Notes: generated from the sequence alone by a model not told the origin. A stretch of 64,000 bases of DNA from Arthrobacter sp. DNA4 (GCF_024362385.1 NZ_CP101466.1:620001-684000); one strand, 5' to 3'; counted from the stretch's first letter, positions 33,296-42,105 are shown. A program made the numbers and translations.

Positions 33296-34734
33296 CACCA
33301 CTCCTGGTGCCCCGGAAGCACCTGATCAGAAGCTGGAGCGGGAAACTCGAGCCGGGCCGCGAGCCCATGCGGGGCCGCTTCGCCCAGCACCAGGCGCCCA
33401 CCGTTGGCCGCGGCAAGCTGGCCCACGATCGTCATGCCCAGCCCGGTTCCCGGAACCGACGAATGCTGCGGGGACCGCCAGAATCTGGTGGCAGCCGCGG
33501 CCCGCTCCGGGGCAGGAAGCCCTGGACCGTCGTCGGAAATCTCCACCACCATTGTGCGGCCCTCCAGCTGGGCCGCGGCCGTCACGGTGGCACCGGGGGC
33601 GTACTTGATGGCGTTGTTGAGGAGCTCGGCCGCCATCTGGGCCAGCTCCGCCGGGTGGCAGGCAACCAGTGCCGGCGGCTGCGGCGCCGGAGCAAGGACC
33701 AGCCTGCAGCCTGCCTGTTCTGCCAGCGGTGCTGCCCGCTCGATTTCACCCTGGAGGACCGGGAAAGGGTCCACCGGATCCGGCGCAGGGAGGCTTTGCA
33801 GGCTGCCGGCAGCCCGGAGGTACCCCTCGGATGCGCGGTGCTCTGCGGCGGCGAGTTTCAGGACCCCGTCCAGGATCTCCTCAACCCGCTCCAACTCCGC
33901 CATGGCCCGTTCGGCGGCGTCGTGTTCACGGGCCGTCTTCAGTTCCAGCTGCAGCAGGTCCAGCCGGAGCCGAAGCGCCCCCACCGGGTTGCGCAGCTGG
34001 TGCGACGTGTCCGCAATCAGCTGCCGCTGCGCTGCCATGCTGGCGCTCACGGTCCGGGCCATCACGGTGAAGGACCGGCTCAGTTCCCGCAGCTCGGGCG
34101 GCCCGTCCTCCGGAAGGCGTCCCGCACGGCCGGTACTTTCCAGTTCGTGCACCGCCGAGTTCAGCCGTTGGACGGGCCGGAGGACCCATCCGGTGACCCG
34201 GGCCGCGCCCAGCAGGAGCACGGCGGCAAGGGCAAGCGCCGCCACCCCCACCGCGAGCCACCGCTCCCGGAGCTTCTGCTGTGCGGTGCCGGCGTCCACG
34301 TCCAGCACCACGGCGCCCAGGACCTGGCTGGCGCTGCCGAAGGGCCGGAAGATCACCCGGGAGCCGGAACCGAAAGGTTCCAGTGGTTCCAGGGCGGTGT
34401 TGCTGACGTTTAACCGTGCCAGGGACAGCGCTTCCTGCACGTCGGACCGTCCGGCATCAAGATTTCCGGACTGAAGGGTGGCCTGCTGGACACGCACCAC
34501 GATCCCTTCCCCGTACAGCCCGGAGTACGTGTCCATCTCCCGCTGCAGCCGTGCCGTGTCCCCGTCGGCGGAGGCATCGAACGCAACCTGGGCGAGCCGG
34601 TTCAGGGACGCCGCCCGGTTGATCTGCAGCTCCTGGGTCAGCTCGCGGGAAGCTGAGGTGAGGATGGTGCCCGAGATCAGGAAGACCACCACCAGGCAGA
34701 GCACGCTGAGAACGCCCAGCACCCGCAGCCTCAT
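33295..34734 (-). CDS. Sensor histidine kinase, TctE-like
   Basis: A 479-residue membrane kinase. Transmembrane helices at about 4-24 and 158-182 flank an external sensor of ~130 residues. HAMP follows, then the H-box ADTSHQLRNPVGALRLRLDL (His245), the N-box ELLNNAIKYAP, and the ATP-lid motifs SDDGPGLP and GTGLGMTIVGQL. The group includes TctE, which senses tricarboxylates. ATG 34734 overlaps the regulator stop (ATGA). Its own stop overlaps the TAXI lipoprotein start, which ties ligand binding to signalling. Confidence 0.92.
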   Translation of the reverse strand: MRLRVLGVLSVLCLVVVFLISGTILTSASRELTQELQINRAASLNRLAQVAFDASADGDTARLQREMDTYSGLYGEGIVVRVQQATLQSGNLDAGRSDVQEALSLARLNVSNTALEPLEPFGSGSRVIFRPFGSASQVLGAVVLDVDAGTAQQKLRERWLAVGVAALALAAVLLLGAARVTGWVLRPVQRLNSAVHELESTGRAGRLPEDGPPELRELSRSFTVMARTVSASMAAQRQLIADTSHQLRNPVGALRLRLDLLQLELKTAREHDAAERAMAELERVEEILDGVLKLAAAEHRASEGYLRAAGSLQSLPAPDPVDPFPVLQGEIERAAPLAEQAGCRLVLAPAPQPPALVACHPAELAQMAAELLNNAIKYAPGATVTAAAQLEGRTMVVEISDDGPGLPAPERAAAATRFWRSPQHSSVPGTGLGMTIVGQLAAANGGRLVLGEAAPHGLAARLEFPAPASDQVLPGHQEW

Positions 34735-35402
34735 CCGGAAGCCGCCTCCACCCGGTACCCCACGCCACGGACGTTGATGATGAAGCCGGGTTTCTGCAGT
34801 TTTGCCCGCAGCCCGGTGAGGTGGACGTCCAGGGACCGGGAGGAAGCCAGGAAGGCGTCGCCCCACAGCGCGTCAAGGATTTGTTCCCGGGTGACCACCG
34901 AGCCGGCATGGCGTGCCAGCAGCGCGAGGAGTTCGAACTCCGTGGCGGTCAGGGCGAGCGGCGAACCGGCTTTGGAAGCAGTGCGGCGGTTCAGGTCGAT
35001 CGCCAGGTCATCCAGCACGATGACGTGCTCCTGCGGGGTGCCGCCGCCGCGGCCGGCCCGCCGCGTCACCGCTTCGATCCGGGCCAGCAGCTCCACCAGC
35101 TTGACGGGTTTGACCAGGTAGTCGTCCGCGCCGGAACGCAGCCCGAGCACCACGCTGCGTTCGTCGTCCCGGGCGGTCAGGATCAGGATGGGGACATCGG
35201 TGACCTGGCGCAGTTTGCGAAGCACCTCCAGCCCGTCCATGTCCGGCAGGCCAAGGTCCAGGAGGATCACCTGGAAGTTCCGGTGGGACAGCAGCGCATC
35301 AGCGCCCCGCGCCAGCCGCTGCGGGTGGTGTCCGGCGCTTTCGACGGCGGCGGTGAGGGCACCGGCCATGGCGTCGTCGTCCTCGACGATCAGCACGTCC
35401 AT
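34731..35402 (-). CDS. OmpR-type response regulator
   Basis: A 223-residue regulator. The receiver domain has the acidic pair VEDDD, the phospho-acceptor in LLDLGLPDMDG (Asp49) and the Lys in YLVKPV. The C-terminal winged helix ends TGLRAKLQKPGFIINVRGVGYRVE. ATG 35402 has AAGGAAG at better spacing than ATG 35408. It is the first gene of a three-gene coupled operon with the kinase and TAXI protein and is divergent from the KgtP-like transporter, its likely target. Confidence 0.93.
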   Translation of the reverse strand: MDVLIVEDDDAMAGALTAAVESAGHHPQRLARGADALLSHRNFQVILLDLGLPDMDGLEVLRKLRQVTDVPILILTARDDERSVVLGLRSGADDYLVKPVKLVELLARIEAVTRRAGRGGGTPQEHVIVLDDLAIDLNRRTASKAGSPLALTATEFELLALLARHAGSVVTREQILDALWGDAFLASSRSLDVHLTGLRAKLQKPGFIINVRGVGYRVEAASG

Positions 35403-35526
35403 TGCCATCTTCCTTGCGTTGTGCGGTCTCCCGGATCATCCCCCGCCTTTGGAGACTACCGCGTGCTGAAGGGTTTTGCCCGACGGCGGCGGGAGCCAGG
35501 CGGGGCCGGCGGCGCGGGCAAAACCT

Positions 35527-35544
35527 AAGGAAGTGTTAGGAAAT
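35527..35544. promoter_or_regulatory. Direct repeats upstream of the transporter and two-component operon
   Basis: TAAGGAAGTGTTAGGAAA contains AGGAA twice, ten bases apart (35529-35533 and 35539-35543), one DNA turn, as is usual for OmpR-type regulators. It sits in the shared divergent promoter region. Confidence 0.45.
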
Positions 35545-35639
35545 GCCCCGCCACGTTGGCTGTGCGGTGGATCACCCATACCGTGGATGAGGCCCTCCGG
35601 CGTTGGAGGACGCACGTCACCACAAGGAGGAACTCACCG

Positions 35640-37034
35640 ATGAGCACCCAACAAACCGCGCCCCTGACGGAGGCCGCCCAGACCCGGCGGGCCGTGGGCA
35701 ACATCCTGAAGGGTTCCGCCGGCAACCTGGTGGAGTGGTACGACCTCTACGTCTACACCGTTTTCGCCGCCTACTTCCAGTCGCACTTCTTCAATTCCAA
35801 GGACGACCTGCAGGCGGGCCTTGAGGCCATGGCCGTCTTCTCGACGTCGTTCCTCATGCGTCCCATCGGTGCCTGGTTCTTCGGCCGCTACGCCGACCGC
35901 AAGGGGCGCAAGGCCGCGTTGACGCTGAGCGTGACCCTGATGTCCGCAGGCTCCTTCGCAATCGCCATCCTGCCCACACAGCAGCAAATTGGGCTGTGGG
36001 CCATGATCCTGCTGGTGCTGGTCCGCGTCATCCAGGGCTTCTCCGTTGGTGGCGAGTACGGCACCAGCGCAACCTACATGTCCGAGGCCGCAACCTCCAA
36101 GCGCCGCGGCTTCTTCTCCAGCTTCCAGTACGTCACCCTGATCGGCGGCCAGATGCTCGCCCTGTTGGTCCTGGTGATCCTGCAGAACGTCATGCCCAAG
36201 GGCGACCTGGGTGAGTGGGGCTGGCGCATCCCGTTCGCCATCGGCGGCGTAGCTGCCCTGGTGGTGCTGTGGCTCCGCCGCTCCATGGAGGAGACCGTTT
36301 CCGCCGAGCAGATCGAGGCCGCGAAGACTCCCGCGGTTGCCGGACAGGCCCAGCCGGGCACCATGAAGCTGCTGTTCACGAGCTACTGGAAGCCGCTGCT
36401 GGTCTGCATCGGCATCACCCTTGGCGGCACCGTGGCGTTCTACACCTACACCAACTTCATCCTGAAGTTCATGAACGATACCTCCGGCATCGCCAAGACC
36501 GACACCTCCGTGATCAACTTCTGGGCCCTGTTCATCTTCATGCTGCTCCAGCCCGTCTACGGCATCATCTCGGACAAGGTTGGCCGCAAGCCGCTGCTGC
36601 TCTGGTTCGGCATCACCGGCGTCCTCTTCACCTGGCCGCTGCTCTCCACCCTGGCCGGCACCAAGGACCCATTCACCGCGTTCCTGCTCATGATGGGTGG
36701 CCTGGTGATTGTCGGCGGCTACACCTCGATCAATGCCCTGGTGAAGGCCGAACTGTTCCCCGCCTCCATCCGCGCGCTCGGCGTGGGCCTGGGCTATGCA
36801 ATCGCCAACTCGCTGTTCGGCGGCACCGTGCCCCTGATCGGCGCGGCCTTCCAGAAGGCGGAGCGGGAGGACCTGTTCTTCACCTACGTGACCATCGCCA
36901 TCGCCATCTCGCTGGTGGTCTACATCTTCGCCCTGAAGAACAAGAAGGCCACGCACCTGGACGACGAACAGGGCCACGCCTGGGAGCAGGCGCCGCAGGG
37001 TGGCGGCAAGGACAAGGACGCGCTCGGCGTCTAG
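35640..37034 (+). CDS. MHS-family MFS symporter, KgtP-like
   Basis: A 464-residue transporter of the metabolite:H+ symporter family (alpha-ketoglutarate, citrate, proline/betaine). The N-terminus GNILKGSAGNLVEWYDLYVYTVF, the loop FGRYADRKGRKAAL and RVIQGFSVGGEYGTSATYMSE, and the later SDKVGRKPLLLWFG are characteristic. Twelve membrane helices are apparent. ATG 35640 has AAGGAGG eleven bases upstream. It is divergent from a TctDE-like two-component operon and ends at a very strong terminator. An organic acid substrate is likely but not proven. Confidence 0.9.
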   Translation: MSTQQTAPLTEAAQTRRAVGNILKGSAGNLVEWYDLYVYTVFAAYFQSHFFNSKDDLQAGLEAMAVFSTSFLMRPIGAWFFGRYADRKGRKAALTLSVTLMSAGSFAIAILPTQQQIGLWAMILLVLVRVIQGFSVGGEYGTSATYMSEAATSKRRGFFSSFQYVTLIGGQMLALLVLVILQNVMPKGDLGEWGWRIPFAIGGVAALVVLWLRRSMEETVSAEQIEAAKTPAVAGQAQPGTMKLLFTSYWKPLLVCIGITLGGTVAFYTYTNFILKFMNDTSGIAKTDTSVINFWALFIFMLLQPVYGIISDKVGRKPLLLWFGITGVLFTWPLLSTLAGTKDPFTAFLLMMGGLVIVGGYTSINALVKAELFPASIRALGVGLGYAIANSLFGGTVPLIGAAFQKAEREDLFFTYVTIAIAISLVVYIFALKNKKATHLDDEQGHAWEQAPQGGGKDKDALGV

Positions 37035-37064
37035 CGCCGGGGGACACCAAAGTACCTGATCCGT

Positions 37065-37115
37065 AAGGAGGCGTACGACGGCGGCTGCCGGGCCGCCGTC
37101 GTACGCCTCCTTTTT
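37065..37115 (+). terminator. Strong terminator of the KgtP-like gene
   Basis: Perfect 21-bp arms (37065-37085 and 37092-37112) starting AAGGAGGCGTACGACGGCGG, a six-base loop, and a T run. Confidence 0.92.
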
Positions 37116-37132
37116 GCGCTGCGGGGGGAGTC

Positions 37133-37446
37133 CTAGCGGCGGATGCTCCGCCTGGCGGCCAGGGCGCCGTGAAGGGCGAACAGGCGCGGGAGCACGAGAT
37201 AGACCGCGGTGGGAACCACCACCATAGTCATCCCATGGCGCGGAAGATGGGGTGCCACGTTTCCATGAGGGGAGCGGCCGCCATCATGCCGATGGCCACA
37301 AGCGGAAAAATTGCCAGCCAAGTGATGGCCGCGCGGACATGGATGGACGGCGGGCCGGCGACCGCTACAGGCGCTGCAGCCTGGACGCCGGTGGACGGCG
37401 CGGGCTCGGCAGTGGAGGGGGAAGCGGGTGATGAAAGCGTGGCCAT
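37133..37446 (-). pseudogene. Two-TM small membrane protein split by a frameshift
   Basis: From ATG 37446 (GGAG upstream) one frame encodes an Ala/Pro-rich start and a helix AAITWLAIFPLVAIGMMAAA, reaching TGA at 37228. The next frame continues TMVVVPTAVYLVLPRLFALH and a basic end RRSIRR to 37133. Adding one base in the GGG near 37235 joins them to about 104 residues with two membrane helices, the usual shape for this kind of protein. Alternatively the ATGA at the junction lets a 32-residue second peptide be made. It is divergent from a TetR gene with operator-like palindromes between them. Confidence 0.6.
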
Positions 37447-37454
37447 GAAAATCT

Positions 37455-37466
37455 CCAACTAGTTGG
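37455..37466. promoter_or_regulatory. Palindromic operator CCAACTAGTTGG
   Basis: A perfect 12-bp palindrome just upstream of the two-TM gene start. A related imperfect copy, CAACTACCTGGTTG, lies at 37511-37524. Both are in the gap shared with the divergent TetR gene. Confidence 0.65.
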
Positions 37467-37510
37467 TTGCTTTTGCTTGCATCGACAATAAGTGTGCCCG
37501 GACGCAATTG

Positions 37511-37524
37511 CAACTACCTGGTTG
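37511..37524. promoter_or_regulatory. Second TetR-type operator
   Basis: CAACTACCTGGTTG, an imperfect inverted repeat resembling the site at 37455-37466, lies about 20 bases before the TetR start codon, in a position to give autorepression. Confidence 0.5.
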
Positions 37525-37544
37525 GAATTGCGTAGACTTGTGTC

Positions 37545-38168
37545 ATGGCATGGAACACGGAGCGGACCAAGGAGTTGCTGCTGGCGGCTGCAACGGAGGA
37601 GTTCAGCGTCAAGGGCCTGGCCGGCGCGCGGGTGGACCGGATCGCAACGGCCGCCGGCGTGAACAAGGAACGCATCTACCAGTACTTCGGCAAGAAGGAT
37701 GAGCTGTTCGACGCCGTCCTGGCTGCCGAAATGGTCCGGGTAATGACCGAGGTGCCCATCACCGGCAGCGGACCGAAGGCGTTCGGTGACTACGCCGGTC
37801 GCCTCTTCGACCGGCACACCACTGATGGGGTCCTGCCCAGGCTCCTGTTTTGGGAAGGCCTGGAGCGGGGCGGGGAAACTGTCAGCCGCGCCACCCGGTC
37901 CGACCACTGCGCCGTCAAGGTGGGCCAGGTGCTGGACGTCCTGCCCGGGATCGACCGGACTGACGCCGCGGACCTGCTGATCACCGTCATCACCCTTTGC
38001 GACGGCTGGCCCGTCCTGCCCCAGATCGACACGCTCCTGGCGGGCAGCAGTGCGGACCGGACCACCCGTCGTCGGGCGTTCATTGTGCGGACCGCAACCC
38101 TGCTCGCTGAAGCCCTCGCCGCCGAGGTGCGGGCGGCACCCGAAGCTGCCCTGGACCACGCGGGCTAG
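37545..38168 (+). CDS. TetR-family regulator
   Basis: A 207-residue regulator with helix-turn-helix TKELLLAAATEEFSVKGLAGARVDRIATAAGVNKERIYQYFGKKDELF in the first 60 residues. The remainder is a TetR C-terminal domain without recognisable ligand specificity. Two CCAACTAGTTGG-like sites upstream suggest that it represses itself and the divergent two-TM gene. The pyruvate oxidase gene follows 84 bases later on the same strand. Confidence 0.9.
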   Translation: MAWNTERTKELLLAAATEEFSVKGLAGARVDRIATAAGVNKERIYQYFGKKDELFDAVLAAEMVRVMTEVPITGSGPKAFGDYAGRLFDRHTTDGVLPRLLFWEGLERGGETVSRATRSDHCAVKVGQVLDVLPGIDRTDAADLLITVITLCDGWPVLPQIDTLLAGSSADRTTRRRAFIVRTATLLAEALAAEVRAAPEAALDHAG

Positions 38169-38252
38169 CAGGCCTGCCAGGGAAGCCGGCCGGGTGGGCG
38201 GACTATATTGGGCCATGTCAGCACACCACCACCATCGCGGGAGTCTGCACCC

Positions 38253-40001
38253 ATGGCCAAGGAACTTGCCACCCAGCTCATCGAACAACTCCAGGCTGCC
38301 GGCGTGCAGCGGATCTACGGGATTGTGGGCGACAGCCTCAACCCGATCGTGGACGCCGTCCGCCAGACCGGCGGCTCCGCGAAGGGCGGCATTGACTGGA
38401 TCCACGTCCGCCACGAGGAAGCCGCCGCCTTTGCCGCCGCAGCCGAAGCCCAGCTCACCGGCAAGCTTGCCGTGTGCGCGGGTTCCTGCGGCCCCGGAAA
38501 CCTGCACCTGATCAACGGCCTGTATGACGCCAACCGCTCCGGCGCGCCGGTGCTGGCCATCGCCTCCCACATTCCCAGCAAGCAGATCGGCAGCAGCTTC
38601 TTCCAGGAGACCCACCCGGACCGTCTGTTCAACGAATGCTCGGTGTACTCGGAACTGGTCAGCACCGCAGAGCAGGCTCCCCGGGTGATGCACAGCGCCA
38701 TCCAGCACGCGCTGGGGCTTGGGGGAGTGGCCGTCGTGACCCTGCCGGGCGACATCGCCGGGCTGGAGGCTGCCGGCCCCACCCCGCTGCCTGCCACCTT
38801 CCGGCCCGCCAGCCTGGTCCCGGACCCTGCCAGCGTCCAAGCCCTCGCGGACGCTATCAACGACGCCGGCAAGGTGGCCATCTTCGCCGGCGCCGGCGTG
38901 GAAGGGGCACACAGCGAGCTGATGGCGCTCGCCGACCTGGCCAAGGCGCCGGTGGGGCACTCGCTGCGCGGCAAGGACTTCGTCCAGTACGACAACCCGT
39001 TCGATATCGGTATGACCGGGTTGCTGGGCTACGGGGCCGCGGCCGAAGGCATTGAGGACGCCGACCTGCTGATCCTCCTGGGCACGGACTTCCCGTATGA
39101 CCAGTTCCTGCCGGACACCCGCACCGCGCAGGTGGACCGGGTGGCCCACCGGCTGGGCCGCCGGACCGACGTCGACATTGCCGTCCACGGCGACGTGCTG
39201 CCCACCCTGCGCGCGCTCCTGCCGCTGGTGAAGGCGAAGAAGAGCCGCCGGTTCCTGGACCAGATGCTCAAAAAGCACGACCGGCTGATGAACAAGGCCG
39301 TGGGCGCGTACACCCGGAAGGTGGAGAAGAAGCAGCCCATCCACCCCGAGTACGCGGCATCGCTGCTGGACCAGGTGGCCGCAGAGGACGCCATCTTCAC
39401 CGCGGACACGGGCATGTGTAATGTCTGGACCGCGCGGTACATCAACCCGCTGGGCACCCGCCGGCTGATCGGGTCCTTCCTGCACGGCTCCATGGCCAAC
39501 GCCCTGCCGCACGCCATCGGCGCCCAGTTGGCGTACCCCGGGCGGCAGGTCATCTCGGTGTCCGGCGACGGCGGGCTGTCCATGCTGCTGGGCGAGCTCA
39601 TCACCGCCGCCGCCTACCAATTGCCGGTGAACGTGGTGGTGTTCAACAACTCCACCCTGGGCATGGTCAAGCTTGAGATGCTGGTGGACGGACTGCCCGA
39701 TTTCGGCGTGGATGTCCCCGACGCCAACTATGCGGCCGTGGCACAGGCCCTGGGCTTCCACGCGGTGCGGGTCACGGATCCGGCGCAGATCGAGGCAGCG
39801 TACCGGGAAGCGTTCGCGCACCCCGGCCCGTCACTGGTGGAGCTCATCACCGACCCCAAGGCGCTGTCCATTCCGCCGAAGATCTCCGGCTCCCAGGTGA
39901 TCGGATTCGCCACGGCCATGTCCAAGGTGGTCCTGAACCGCGGGGCGGGCGAGGCCGTGAGCATGGCACGCAGCAACCTGCGCAACATCCCGCGGCGCTG
40001 A
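38253..40001 (+). CDS. poxB: Pyruvate dehydrogenase (quinone) / pyruvate oxidase, ThDP-dependent
   Basis: A 582-residue ThDP enzyme that oxidatively decarboxylates pyruvate to acetate, passing electrons to quinone. The catalytic Glu region HVRHEEAAAFAAAAEAQLTG, the FAD-binding middle domain (about 185-340) and the ThDP motif VSGDGGLSMLLGELIT to VVVFNN are clear. Related actinobacterial proteins are named PoxB/Pqo; acetolactate synthase is less likely given QETHPDRLFNECSVYSE. ATG 38253 has GGGAG ten bases upstream. Acetate made here could feed the aceA/aceB shunt encoded nearby. Confidence 0.9.
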   Translation: MAKELATQLIEQLQAAGVQRIYGIVGDSLNPIVDAVRQTGGSAKGGIDWIHVRHEEAAAFAAAAEAQLTGKLAVCAGSCGPGNLHLINGLYDANRSGAPVLAIASHIPSKQIGSSFFQETHPDRLFNECSVYSELVSTAEQAPRVMHSAIQHALGLGGVAVVTLPGDIAGLEAAGPTPLPATFRPASLVPDPASVQALADAINDAGKVAIFAGAGVEGAHSELMALADLAKAPVGHSLRGKDFVQYDNPFDIGMTGLLGYGAAAEGIEDADLLILLGTDFPYDQFLPDTRTAQVDRVAHRLGRRTDVDIAVHGDVLPTLRALLPLVKAKKSRRFLDQMLKKHDRLMNKAVGAYTRKVEKKQPIHPEYAASLLDQVAAEDAIFTADTGMCNVWTARYINPLGTRRLIGSFLHGSMANALPHAIGAQLAYPGRQVISVSGDGGLSMLLGELITAAAYQLPVNVVVFNNSTLGMVKLEMLVDGLPDFGVDVPDANYAAVAQALGFHAVRVTDPAQIEAAYREAFAHPGPSLVELITDPKALSIPPKISGSQVIGFATAMSKVVLNRGAGEAVSMARSNLRNIPRR

Positions 40002-40038
40002 CCGGGTCCAGACCCGCCATCAGATCCTGCCCTTAAAC

Positions 40039-40075
40039 CCGGAACGCGTCTGCAAAAAGTGCAGACGCGTTCCGG
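40039..40075. terminator. Hairpin between convergent poxB and thiD
   Basis: Perfect 16-bp arms CCGGAACGCGTCTGCA (40039-40054) and TGCAGACGCGTTCCGG (40060-40075) with loop AAAAG. A half-copy of the CATCACTT repeat (AAAAGTGATGGGTCGTTTGG, 40087-40106) follows directly and runs to the thiD stop. Confidence 0.7.
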
Positions 40076-40106
40076 ATCTTCATGCGAAAAGTGATGGGTC
40101 GTTTGG

Positions 40107-40964
40107 TCAGCGGGCGCCGCCCTGCCACAGGGCATCGAACGGGGCGCCGGAGGCAACGCGGTTGCGGATGCCGGCGGTGACAAAGTCCTTGGCGGTCCGG
40201 GCGGCCTCCAGCGGGCTGGCGCCCTTGGCCAGTTCTGCCGTCACGGCCGCGGCGAGCGAGCAGCCGGCGCCGGACACGGCCACCTCGCCTACCTTCGGGG
40301 CGCTGAGGACTTCGAGGGTCTCGCCGTCAAAGAACACGTCGACGGCGTCCGGGCCTTCCAGCCGCACCCCGCCCTTGGCCAGGACTGCTGCGCCGCTGAG
40401 TTCATGGATGCGCACCGCAGCGGCCTTCAGCGACTCCACGTCCGTGATCTCCAGGCCGGACAACGACTCCGCCTCGAAGTGGTTGGGGGTGACGAAGGTG
40501 GCGAGCGGCAGGATCTGCGACTTCAGGGCCTGGTCCGTGTCCAGCGCGTGGCCCGGCTCCTGGCCCTTGCAGATCAGCACCGGGTCCAGCACCACATTGG
40601 TGAAGCTGTTCTCCTGCAGGGCACCGGCCACCGTGTTGATCGTCGCCGGGCTGCCCAGCATACCGATCTTCACCGTGTCCAAAGCCGAAGGGGCGCCCGA
40701 CGCCGGACCGTAGGCCGCCGTCGTGGCCTCCAGCTGGTCTGCGATCACCTGCTGGTCCACCGGCACGAAGCGGTGGTTCCAGCTGTCGTTCGGGTCGAAG
40801 GACACGATGCAGGTGAGGTTTGCGATGCCGAAGACGCCCAGTTCCTGGAAGGTCTTCAGGTCAGCCTGCGCGCCGGCACCGCCGGTGGCTTCTGACCCGG
40901 CGATGGTGAGGACGACGGCGGGACTTGCGGCGGGCAGCGTTGCGTCAGGGGTAGCGGAAGTCAT
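40107..40964 (-). CDS. thiD: Hydroxymethylpyrimidine/phosphomethylpyrimidine (or pyridoxine) kinase
   Basis: A 285-residue ribokinase-fold kinase. The N-terminal TIAGSEATGGAGAQADLKTF and the C-terminal VSGAGCSLAAAVTAELAKG, with Cys where ribokinase has Asp, are typical of the ThiD/PdxK-2 class. ThiD phosphorylates HMP and HMP-P for thiamine; some close relatives act on pyridoxal or pyridoxine, and SFDPNDSWNHRF at the substrate loop leaves this open. No thiamine gene or TPP riboswitch is adjacent. Start ATG 40964. Confidence 0.82.
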   Translation of the reverse strand: MTSATPDATLPAASPAVVLTIAGSEATGGAGAQADLKTFQELGVFGIANLTCIVSFDPNDSWNHRFVPVDQQVIADQLEATTAAYGPASGAPSALDTVKIGMLGSPATINTVAGALQENSFTNVVLDPVLICKGQEPGHALDTDQALKSQILPLATFVTPNHFEAESLSGLEITDVESLKAAAVRIHELSGAAVLAKGGVRLEGPDAVDVFFDGETLEVLSAPKVGEVAVSGAGCSLAAAVTAELAKGASPLEAARTAKDFVTAGIRNRVASGAPFDALWQGGAR

Positions 40965-41010
40965 GCACCCATCCTGCCACCCGGCGTCGGACGCCTGCCA
41001 AACCGGTGCC

Positions 41011-41949
41011 TCAAGTCCCCACACGCCGGAGGATACGGGCTTTGAACTCATGCTCCCGGAAAAGATCGGCCCAGGTCACTCGGACAAAGGTCCAACCATT
41101 TTCGGTGAGGGCCTTCTCGCGCTGCCGTTCCTGAAACAGCACCTCAGGCGTAGGCCTGTAGTCGAAGTACTTCGTTTTCCCGTCGAATTCGAGGGCCACC
41201 TTCTTTTCCTTCCAGGCGAAATCCAGCCGATACCGGCCAGCACGGGTAGCCACCGCGACCTGGGGCTCCGGCAGGGGAAGTTTCAGCCGTATCAGGAGTT
41301 CACGTGTGAGAGTCTCACCGGCCGACTCCGAGCGCGGATCTGCGTAGGCGAGCGCCAGGCGAAGAGTCCGGATCCCGCGGCGCCCCTGCAGGCCGTCAGC
41401 CATCGTTTCCATGAGGAACTTGTCAGCACCGAGCCGCAGGGCGTGGTCCATCAGCACCAGCGCCTGCCGGTAGCCCAGCATCATGGCGCAATCCACTGCC
41501 GTGCGCTCGAGCGAGGTCACCCGGAGGCCGCCGAGCGTCACCACCTCCAGCGCAGTCCACGCTCGGGTATGGCCGCGGACATCCTTGCCGAGCCGTTCGC
41601 TGGAAGGGTTTCCCGGCAGCAGGATGTGGATGAGGTCATCAACATCCCATAGATACAACCCGTGCAGCCGGGCCGCCGAGGTGTGGCTGTTAACGTAGCC
41701 GCCGGCCGAAGCGGTCAGCGTCCCGTGCGCATGGGCGCGAATCAGCTGCCTGCTGCGGACGGGGCGTGTCTGCTTCTCCCACAGCTCGGCGCGGATGTAG
41801 CAGCCGTGGCGGAGGCGGACCAGCTGCCCGTGGAGGATCAAGGCCTTGATAGCCCGGGAATTGAGGCCCTTCTCCTGCAGTTGCCCCGTTCGCCACAGGT
41901 TGCCGGTGCCCGGAAGCGCGGGGAGCGGGACTGGCCGTTGCGGTGTCAT
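41011..41949 (-). CDS. AbiEi-like/DUF559 (Vsr-fold) protein
   Basis: A 312-residue protein with an N-terminal winged helix of the AbiEi antitoxin type (LQEKGLNSRAIKALILHGQLVRLRHGCYI), a middle domain (LTSLERTAVDCAMML-like stretch RVTSLERTAVDCAMMLGYRQA), and a C-terminal restriction-endonuclease-like DUF559 region (YRLDFAWKEKKVALEFDGKTKY, then REKALTENGWTFVRVTWADL). The Asp, Glu and Lys residues of that fold are present. Such genes are very common as solitary copies in actinobacteria. No AbiEii partner is visible, so this is probably not a toxin-antitoxin pair. Confidence 0.78.
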   Translation of the reverse strand: MTPQRPVPLPALPGTGNLWRTGQLQEKGLNSRAIKALILHGQLVRLRHGCYIRAELWEKQTRPVRSRQLIRAHAHGTLTASAGGYVNSHTSAARLHGLYLWDVDDLIHILLPGNPSSERLGKDVRGHTRAWTALEVVTLGGLRVTSLERTAVDCAMMLGYRQALVLMDHALRLGADKFLMETMADGLQGRRGIRTLRLALAYADPRSESAGETLTRELLIRLKLPLPEPQVAVATRAGRYRLDFAWKEKKVALEFDGKTKYFDYRPTPEVLFQERQREKALTENGWTFVRVTWADLFREHEFKARILRRVGT

Positions 41950-42040
41950 CCCGACAGCATCCGGCCGGTGCGTCAGCTCCGGAAGGCGCCGCCGTCGTCA
42001 TGTGGAAAACGTCCCGAGTCCGGGGACCGCCGGAACCCGC

Positions 42041-42070
42041 CCGGATCGCCGCAACTTTCCGGCGATCCGG
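42041..42070. repeat. Palindromic TTTCCGGCGA-type intergenic repeat
   Basis: Perfect 11-bp arms CCGGATCGCCG (42041-42051) and CGGCGATCCGG (42060-42070) enclose CAACTTTC. The element and the following bases to about 42094 resemble the element at 60578-60624. It lies between the DUF559 gene and the dienelactone hydrolase gene, in a gap of about 155 bases. Confidence 0.6.
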
Positions 42071-42105
42071 CAGGTTTCCGGCGAGTTCGACGGCGGCCGG
42101 CCGGG

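Noticed and set aside
37365..39821. 818-codon open frame on the minus strand
   Set aside because: Antisense shadow of poxB and the TetR gene, without start signal or conserved motif.
41011..41949. AbiE toxin-antitoxin system
   Set aside because: Only the AbiEi-like/DUF559 protein is present; no nucleotidyltransferase toxin gene adjoins it.
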